Shown piece after piece: positions 14,554 through 19,352 of a stretch of 19,352 nt of DNA (position 1 is its first letter; each line of letters starts with the position of its first letter). Source of the DNA: an uncultured Verrucomicrobiota bacterium (GTDB lineage: Bacteria > Verrucomicrobiota > Verrucomicrobiia > Limisphaerales > UBA9464); the NCBI GenBank assembly GCA_903925515.1, contig CAIYFP010000498.1, positions 1 through 19,352 on the forward strand, given 5' to 3'. Both the position numbers and the translations under genes were made by a program. The notes under the pieces are model-generated. The model was not told where the DNA came from. It saw nothing but the letters and a program-made list of their open reading frames with translations, and did no database searches.

Positions 14554-16020
14554 ATGAGCGAGCGAATGGACGGAAGCGCGGGCGGATGGAGCCGGAGGGC
14601 GTTCGTGTCGCGGCTGGGCGGCGGCCTTGGCGGCGCGGGCCTTGCGGCGTTGATGGGTGCCGGCGGACTTCTGGGGGGGGCGGCCATGGGCGGCGGGGCG
14701 GCCGGGGTGGGGCGGCCGGCGTCGGCGCCGTCGCGTCCGCGGGTGCGCCGGGTGATCCAGTTGTTCATGAACGGCGGCGCGAGCCAGATGGACCTGTTTG
14801 ACCACAAGCCGGAGCTGTTCCGGCGTGCGGGCGAGCGATTTGATCCGGGTTCAGGGGTGCGGGTGGAGGCGCCGACGAGCGAGCCGGGGAAGGTGCTGAA
14901 GCCTCCCTTCGCGATGCGGCGGCACGGGGCGAGCGGGCGTTGGGTGAGCGACTTGATGCCCAACCTCGCGGGGTGCGTGGACGACCTTGCATTCCTGATG
15001 GCGATGCAATCGCGGACGAACGTGCATGGCCCGGGCAGCTACCTGATGAACACGGGGTTCCTGTTGCCGGGGTTCCCGTGCATGGGGGCGTGGGTGGGGT
15101 ATGCGCTGGGGAGCGAGTGCGACAACCTGCCGGGGTTCGTGGTGCTGCCGGACGCGCGGGGGTTGCCCTACAACCAGCGCGGGAACTTCAGCGCGGGCTT
15201 CCTCCCGGTGTCGCATCAGGGGACGGTGATCCAGTCGCACCTTGCCCGGCCGATCGCGGACCTTGCCTTGCCGGCGAACGGGGCGGGGCTTGGGGGCGAG
15301 GCGGGCCGCGACGCGTTGGAGGTGCTGGGGCGGCTGAACCGGCGACATCGTGCGGCGGCGGGGGAGGACACGCGGCTTGAGGCGCGCATCGAGGCCTATG
15401 AATTGGCGGCGCGGATGCAGCTTGCGGCCCCGGAGGCGTTGGACCTTGGTGGCGAGACGGAGGCGACGCGGCGCCTGTACGGGATGGACGAGCCGGCGAC
15501 GGAGGACTTTGGGCGGCGTTGCTTGCTGGCGAGGCGCCTTGTCGAGAGGGGGGTTCGGTTCGTGCAGGTCTGGAGCGGGGCGGGCGGGCCGAGCAACAAC
15601 TGGGACAACCACAACAGCATCGTGAAGGAGCTGCCGCCGATGTGCCGGGCGACGGACCGGCCGGTCGCAGGGTTGCTAAGGGACCTCAAGGCGCGGGGGT
15701 TGATGGACGACACGTTGGTGCTGTGGAACACGGAGTTTGGGCGGATGCCGTTCTCGCAGTCGGGCGAGGGGCGGGATCACAACGGGGGGACGTTCGTGGG
15801 GTGGATGGCGGGGGCCGGAGTGCGCGGGGGTGCGGCGGTGGGCGAGAGCGACGCCTGGTCATGGAAGGCGGAGCACGACGTGGCGACGCCGCATGACCTG
15901 CACGCGACGGTGCTGCACCTGATGGGGATCGACCATGAGCGGCTGGTGTACCGGCACAACGGGGCGGACCGCAGGTTGACGGACGTGCACGGGCATGTGG
16001 TGCACGGAGTTCTGGCTTGA
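14554..16020 (+). CDS. DUF1501 protein, Tat-exported, sulfatase-like fold
   Basis: The product has 488 residues. A twin-arginine leader is seen at 13-45 (SRRAFVSRLGGGLGGAGLAAL, then Gly/Ala-rich). DUF1501 features: VIQLFMNGGASQMDLFDHKP (68-86), DLMPNLAGCVDDLAFLMAM (133-151), SRTNVHGPGSYLMNTGF (153-169), SDNxx-like GSECDNLPGFVVLP (186-199), RGVRFVQVWSGAGG (332-345), NNWDNHNSI (348-356), VLWNTEFGRMPF (389-400), GRDHNGGTF (406-414) and HDVATPHDLHATVLHLMGID (441-460). DUF1501 shares the alkaline-phosphatase/sulfatase fold, and the Asp80, Asp351/His353, Glu394 and Asp408/His409 residues look like metal ligands; its substrate is unknown. It is translationally coupled to the DUF1549/DUF1553 gene, the standard pairing in this phylum. 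The Tat leader implies folding, perhaps with metal, before export. Confidence 0.94.
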   Translation: MSERMDGSAGGWSRRAFVSRLGGGLGGAGLAALMGAGGLLGGAAMGGGAAGVGRPASAPSRPRVRRVIQLFMNGGASQMDLFDHKPELFRRAGERFDPGSGVRVEAPTSEPGKVLKPPFAMRRHGASGRWVSDLMPNLAGCVDDLAFLMAMQSRTNVHGPGSYLMNTGFLLPGFPCMGAWVGYALGSECDNLPGFVVLPDARGLPYNQRGNFSAGFLPVSHQGTVIQSHLARPIADLALPANGAGLGGEAGRDALEVLGRLNRRHRAAAGEDTRLEARIEAYELAARMQLAAPEALDLGGETEATRRLYGMDEPATEDFGRRCLLARRLVERGVRFVQVWSGAGGPSNNWDNHNSIVKELPPMCRATDRPVAGLLRDLKARGLMDDTLVLWNTEFGRMPFSQSGEGRDHNGGTFVGWMAGAGVRGGAAVGESDAWSWKAEHDVATPHDLHATVLHLMGIDHERLVYRHNGADRRLTDVHGHVVHGVLA

Positions 16021-16135
16021 GCGCGTGGGGTGGTTCTGGGGTGGTCGTGCGGGCTGAAAACGGATTTGCGGCGGGCCGGGGCGCGACCTAGGGGTCCCGT
16101 CCCCTTTGCGCTGGGGCTTCCACGACAAGAATCCC
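16021..16135 (+). promoter_or_regulatory. Intergenic leader before the cytochrome gene
   Basis: This 115-bp gap separates the DUF1501 stop from the cytochrome start. It contains an imperfect GGGG-TCCCGT-CCCC palindrome near 16091-16104 but no T-tract, so I see no terminator; read-through from the upstream pair is possible. No clear promoter is visible. Confidence 0.3.
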
Positions 16136-17017
16136 ATGAAGAAGTTCGTGAAAGGCCCTCGTTTCGTGTTCGTGACCTTGACCCGTGGCGTCTTGCTGGC
16201 GTGCGTGGTGTTGGTGTCCCGTCGAGTTGCCGTGGCCCAGGGGTTGTTCCCGAGGCCGGGCAGCGGCGGTTGGTCGTCGGAGTCATCGTTCGTCCGGTTG
16301 TTTGACTCCAACAACGTGGTCGCCGTGGCGGGGACGGTGACGCGGGTGGAGGCGTTCTCGCCGAGGCGCGGGATGACAAGGGGGATGCTGGCGGAGGTGG
16401 ACACGGGGACAAACGTGGTGACGGTGCACCTTGGGCCGCGGTGGTATGTCCAACGGCAGGACGTGTCGATCAAGGCGAAGGACCGCGTCGAGGTGGCGGG
16501 GTCGGACGTGATCATCGAGGGGAAGCGCGTGGTGGTGGCGACTCGGGTGAAGACCGATGCCGGGACGCTGAGCCTGCGGGATGCGAACGGGGTGCCGTCG
16601 TGGGCGGGCGGCCTGGCGGAGGAGGCAAGGCCGCCGTGGCGCGGGCGTCGGGCAGGGGATGCCGAGGCGGCGTGGTTGCAGCAGGGTTCGGCGTCGCGCG
16701 GCGAGGCGGCGTTCCGGGACCTCTGGTGTCATTCATGCCATTCGGTGCGCGGGCGCGAGGGGTTGTTCCCGGAGCCGACGGCGCGTCCGCAGGTGCCCGT
16801 GGTGCTGGGCGACGAGCCGCGGCGGCGGACGCGCATGGACCGGATCACGTCGATCGTGAACCCATCGCACCGGATCGACCCGGCGTACCAGCGCGAGCTG
16901 GTGGCCTCGGGCAAGATGTCGCGCATGGGTGACTACAACGAGACGATGACGTTGCAGCAGTTGTCCGACCTTGTTGCGTTCCTTGAGCGGTCGGGGCGTC
17001 CGGCGGCCTCGCCTTGA
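16136..17017 (+). CDS. Exported OB-like domain plus monoheme cytochrome c protein
   Basis: The product has 293 residues when started at ATG 16136 (MKKFVKGPRF), which gives a proper signal peptide (VTLTRGVLLACVVLV...VAVAQ, to about 35); an in-frame GTG/ATG-type start 10 codons upstream gives a worse N-terminus. Residues about 61-157 are beta-rich and resemble small OB-fold exported domains: VAVAGTVTRVEAF, TVHLGPRWYV, DRVEVAGSDV, LSLRDANGVPSWAGG. A charged linker follows (160-185). The C-terminal class I cytochrome c is at about 186-287: RGEAAFRDLWCHSCHSVRG, with Cys198, Cys201 and His202 forming the single CxxCH haem site. Then come ITSIVNPSHRI, and KMSRMGDYNETMTLQQLSDLVAFL, which supplies a Met ligand (Met261, 264 or 271). 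It is likely periplasmic and carries electrons. It follows the DUF1549-DUF1501 pair and is convergent with the phosphatase-family gene (15-nt gap). Confidence 0.85.
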   Translation: MKKFVKGPRFVFVTLTRGVLLACVVLVSRRVAVAQGLFPRPGSGGWSSESSFVRLFDSNNVVAVAGTVTRVEAFSPRRGMTRGMLAEVDTGTNVVTVHLGPRWYVQRQDVSIKAKDRVEVAGSDVIIEGKRVVVATRVKTDAGTLSLRDANGVPSWAGGLAEEARPPWRGRRAGDAEAAWLQQGSASRGEAAFRDLWCHSCHSVRGREGLFPEPTARPQVPVVLGDEPRRRTRMDRITSIVNPSHRIDPAYQRELVASGKMSRMGDYNETMTLQQLSDLVAFLERSGRPAASP

Positions 17018-17032
17018 GGGCGACGGGCGCGG

Positions 17033-17980
17033 CTAGCGGTCGGCGGCGTCGAACTCGGCGACGATGGGGCGGTGGTCCGAGGCCATGCCCCAGTCATGGG
17101 CGGGGTGGACGCGGGTGCCCTCGGGCCGCCATTCGCGGGCCATGCCTCGGCTGACGAGGATGTAGTCGATGCGCGTGAAGGCATCCTCGCGGGCGAAGTG
17201 ATGGGTCCATGTCACGCGACGCGCGGGAGCCGGGGATGGGCAGGGCTCGGCAGGCTTGGTGTCGATCAGCGCGCGCGTGCCTTTGCCGCGGAGGACCCGG
17301 AGGGCTGGGCTGTCCTGCGTGTCGTTGAAGTCGCCACACACGACGACGTTGGCGTCGGGGTCTTGATGGAGGATGGCGTCGGCCTTCTCGCGAAGCAGGA
17401 TGGCTTCCTGCTCGCGCATGTCGGACTCGGAGGCGACGCCGACTGCGCGCTTGGACTTGAGGTGGGCTGCGAGGAGGAAGACGCGGTAGCCGGGAGCCGG
17501 GTGGAAGGAAACCTCCGCGAAGGCGCGGCTCGTGCGGAGGCGTCGGCCGTCGAGAAGGTAGGATTCATGGGTGTGGTGAACTCGCGAGGCGAAGGGGAAG
17601 CGGGAGAGGATGGCGACGGCGATGTCTGGGTCATGGCCGCGTGCGAGGTCGGCGTGGGGCAGGTCGATGCCGCGGGAGCGGAGGCGGCCTTGGAGGTCGG
17701 AGAGGGCCTCGGGATCGCCGATCTCCTGGAGCGCCACGACGTCCGGGTTCAGGTCCGCGAGCAGCTCGGCGACCTTGCTGCGCTGGGGCATGGTCTTGAC
17801 GGTCCGCCCGTTTGCGGGGCGCACGAGGTAGTTTTCGGCGTTGAACGTGGCGATGCGGAGGCGTGGTTGGGCGAGGGCCTGCGGCGCGAGGAACGTGATG
17901 AATGCGAGAAGGGCGAGCGATCCGGGGAGGACGCGGTGGATTGGAGGCGCGAGGTGGTGGAGAGGATTGGGGGCGTTCAC
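17033..17980 (-). CDS. Secreted endonuclease/exonuclease/phosphatase family protein
   Basis: The product has 315 residues when started at GTG 17980, giving a signal peptide (PIHRVLPGSLALLAFITFLAPQALA, to about 37). TTG codons at 18016 or 18070 would add an unstructured tail. No Shine-Dalgarno is visible. The EEP (DNase I-like, metal-dependent phosphoesterase) fold is complete: ATFNAENYL (44-52, metal Asn), VVALQEIGD (81-89, metal Glu86), the AAHLKSK segment (171-177, catalytic His173), VVCGDFND (213-220), RIDYILVS (270-277) and MASDHRPIVAEF (299-310, catalytic Asp302-His303). All key residues are present, so it should be active, outside the cytoplasm. The substrate (nucleic acid, phosphoinositide-like or other phosphodiester) cannot be told from sequence. 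It is divergent from folE2. Confidence 0.88.
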   Translation of the reverse strand: MNAPNPLHHLAPPIHRVLPGSLALLAFITFLAPQALAQPRLRIATFNAENYLVRPANGRTVKTMPQRSKVAELLADLNPDVVALQEIGDPEALSDLQGRLRSRGIDLPHADLARGHDPDIAVAILSRFPFASRVHHTHESYLLDGRRLRTSRAFAEVSFHPAPGYRVFLLAAHLKSKRAVGVASESDMREQEAILLREKADAILHQDPDANVVVCGDFNDTQDSPALRVLRGKGTRALIDTKPAEPCPSPAPARRVTWTHHFAREDAFTRIDYILVSRGMAREWRPEGTRVHPAHDWGMASDHRPIVAEFDAADR

Positions 17981-18156
17981 GTGGTGCAGGCTCGGACTGT
18001 CCTTGTGACGATTCAAGGTCCGGGAAACAAACCGATTGGTGGAGCGGATGAAGGGTGATAGCGTCGGCAATGGACGCGATGGTGAGGGAGGGGGGAGTCA
18101 TGTTGCTTGGCCATTCCACGGCGAGGGGGCGGCATGCGAGCACGACGGGGACGGCG
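17981..18156. promoter_or_regulatory. Divergent region between the phosphatase-family gene and folE2
   Basis: These 176 bp separate two divergent starts. A TTGTGA hexamer at about 18003 with AACAAA 17 bp downstream is a weak plus-strand promoter candidate for folE2. No Zur-like palindrome or folate riboswitch was recognised. Confidence 0.3.
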
Positions 18157-18936
18157 ATGAAGCCACTGAGCGACAAGCAAAACGAGCCAGATGTCCGCGG
18201 CCTGCGGATCGACAAGGTCGGGGTGCGCGGGCTCCGGGTGCCGCTGCTGGTGCGGGACAGGGCGCACGTGGCCCCGCAGAGCACGGTGGCGCGGGTGGGC
18301 CTGTTCGTGGACCTGCCGAAGGAATTCAAGGGGACGCACATGAGCCGGTTTGTGGAGGTTTTGAACCATCACGGGCGGGTGGTGCACGTGGAGAACATCC
18401 CGGAGATGCTGAGGGAGATGCAGGCCCGGCTGAACGCCCGGAGCGCGCACGTGGAGATGGAGTTCCCGTTCTTCCTTGTGAAGAAGGCGCCGGTCTCGGG
18501 GAAGGAAGGCGTCGTGGACTACACGGTGGGCTTCGACGCGGCGATGCACGGGAACGAGCTGGACTTTGTCCTGACGTTGAAGGCGCTCGTGACGACGCTG
18601 TGCCCGTGCTCGAAGGCGATCTCGAAGTACGGGGCGCACAACCAGCGGGGCGAGGTGACGGTGAAGATCCGGACGACCCGCGTGGTGTGGATCGAGGACT
18701 TGATCGCCTTGGTGGAGGCGTCGGCGAGCAGCGAGATGTACTCGTTGCTGAAGCGCGAGGACGAGAAGGCGGTGACGGAGCGGGCCTACGAGAACCCGGT
18801 GTTCGTGGAGGACCTTGTGCGAAACGTGGCGCTCAAGCTCAACGCCCACCCGGACGTGGCATGGTACAAGGTCGAGGCCGAAAACTACGAGAGCATCCAC
18901 AACCACAACGCCTACGCCTGCATCGAGAAGGGCTAG
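18157..18936 (+). CDS. folE2: GTP cyclohydrolase I type IB (FolE2)
   Basis: The enzyme converts GTP to 7,8-dihydroneopterin triphosphate, the first step of tetrahydrofolate (and queuosine precursor) synthesis. It is the metal-flexible, non-FolE form of the T-fold superfamily. The product has 259 residues, normal for the family. Motifs: VGVRGLRVPL (21-30), STVARVGLFVDLP with KGTHMSRF (42-65), EMEFPFFLVKKAPVS (100-114), the metal-binding LCPCSKAIS (148-156), GAHNQRG (159-165) containing His161, then ENPVFVEDLVRNVA (212-225) and a C-terminal SIHNHNAYA (246-254). ATG 18157 begins MKPLSDKQNEPDV, matching FolE2 N-termini; ATG codons at 18055 and 18100 give unrelated text. No strong ribosome binding site is seen. 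Confidence 0.95.
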   Translation: MKPLSDKQNEPDVRGLRIDKVGVRGLRVPLLVRDRAHVAPQSTVARVGLFVDLPKEFKGTHMSRFVEVLNHHGRVVHVENIPEMLREMQARLNARSAHVEMEFPFFLVKKAPVSGKEGVVDYTVGFDAAMHGNELDFVLTLKALVTTLCPCSKAISKYGAHNQRGEVTVKIRTTRVVWIEDLIALVEASASSEMYSLLKREDEKAVTERAYENPVFVEDLVRNVALKLNAHPDVAWYKVEAENYESIHNHNAYACIEKG

Positions 18937-19274
18937 GCCGGGGCGATGAAGGCCGGAAGAAAATGACGGAACCCCCCTTCCCGCCCCAAGACGAGCCCCC
19001 CTCCCGCCGTCCACCCGTCGCCGCCGCAGCCGCGATCCCCATGGCCTCCGCCTGAGGACAAAATCTTGGCGCGGGCTTCCCCATGCCGGGTTCATGCTGT
19101 TCCGTCAGACCAGCCTGACTTTCGCAACGGGCGTCGTGAAGGGGCCGAAAACCGGGCGTTTCCCCGGATTGACGGGAAAATTCTTCACTACGGAACCGGC
19201 CCGCGGGCCAGCCTGGGTCGCCAAGTCCAAGTCCTCCGTGCTCCTCGGCGGCGCGTCCTCGGGCAGCTCCCACC
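18937..19274. other. Non-coding stretch after folE2, with a C-rich island and a 30-codon frame
   Basis: I see no recognisable gene here. A frame at 18963-19055 (plus, 30 codons, Pro/Ala-rich, preceded by GGAAG) lies in a block that is C-rich on this strand, opposite to the rest of the window. Another frame opens at ATG 19094 and runs into the repeat copy at the edge with no family resemblance. Small hairpins occur at GTCAG-ACCAGC-CTGAC (about 19105-19120) and at CCGGG-CGTTTC-CCCGG (about 19156-19171), neither followed by a convincing T-run, so a folE2 terminator is not identified. Confidence 0.4.
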
Positions 19275-19352
19275 CTAGTGTCGTGTCTCACAAATCGCTG
19301 GTGTTGGGTTGCTCCAAGAATGCCCCGGGGCAAGGCGTGAGGACGGAGCATA
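19275..19352. mobile_element. Second MITE copy, left part (cut by the window edge)
   Basis: It begins CTAGTGTCGTGTCTCACAAA, the same left end as the element at 3830, in the same orientation. About 70 of 77 aligned bases match; the differences cluster in the 20 bases after the terminal repeat, and the next block (GCCCCGGGGCAAGGCGTGAG and its continuation) is identical. The rest lies beyond the window. Confidence 0.8.

Noticed and set aside
11821..14805. Very long minus-strand frame (about 994 codons) rich in Arg, Pro and His
   Set aside because: It is antisense to the DUF1549/DUF1553 gene, whose motifs are unmistakable on the plus strand.
18839..19351. Minus-strand frame overlapping the end of folE2 and the second MITE copy
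   Set aside because: Part of it (RPHALPRG...FVRHDT) is the translated repeat, which also appears at 3830-3905; the rest is low complexity.

Overview
The window is about 70% GC and carries gene families typical of Verrucomicrobiota (Planctomycetota is the second choice). These are a DUF1549/DUF1553 plus DUF1501 pair, a decayed DUF1552 gene, an H-x9-DG prepilin-like protein, a CotH-kinase-like secreted protein, an Ig-containing secreted propeller-like protein, and weak or absent Shine-Dalgarno sequences at several genes. A Pedosphaera/Limisphaera-like lineage fits best, but this is inference from family content and no marker gene settles it. The upper strand is G-rich over G through most of the window whichever strand is coding, which suggests a long leading-strand tract.

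Layout. 1-2255 (minus): proA, grpE and the start of dnaJ run in one direction towards the left edge. 2502-2990 (plus): a small zinc-ribbon membrane protein. 3072-3820 (minus): a DUF1552 pseudogene with a nonsense codon, a frameshift, an apparent internal deletion and a missing 3' end. 3830-4042: a 213-bp MITE-like element with 30-bp terminal inverted repeats (28/30 matching); a second copy begins at 19275 and runs off the window. 4194-5330 (plus): glycerate kinase. 5348-8729 (minus): a secreted 830-residue two-repeat protein with an Ig-like middle, followed 34 nt later by a prepilin-like gene. 8997-11652 (minus): purC, then 22 nt later a CotH-like secreted protein, closed by a good Rho-independent terminator at 8906-8933. 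11860-17017 (plus): DUF1549/DUF1553 protein, DUF1501 Tat-exported protein (3 nt apart), and a secreted OB-like plus monoheme cytochrome c protein. 17033-17980 (minus): secreted endonuclease/exonuclease/phosphatase. 18157-18936 (plus): folE2.

How the parts fit. Housekeeping genes (proline, purine and folate synthesis, protein folding, glycerate phosphorylation) are interleaved with cell-envelope and extracellular genes. The most system-like block is 11860-17017: two exported proteins of poorly understood but commonly paired families, followed by an exported cytochrome. I see no phage genes, transposase, CRISPR, tRNA or rRNA. The most novel signals are the MITE family and its position directly upstream of the dead DUF1552 gene, the OB-like/cytochrome architecture, and the duplicated propeller protein.
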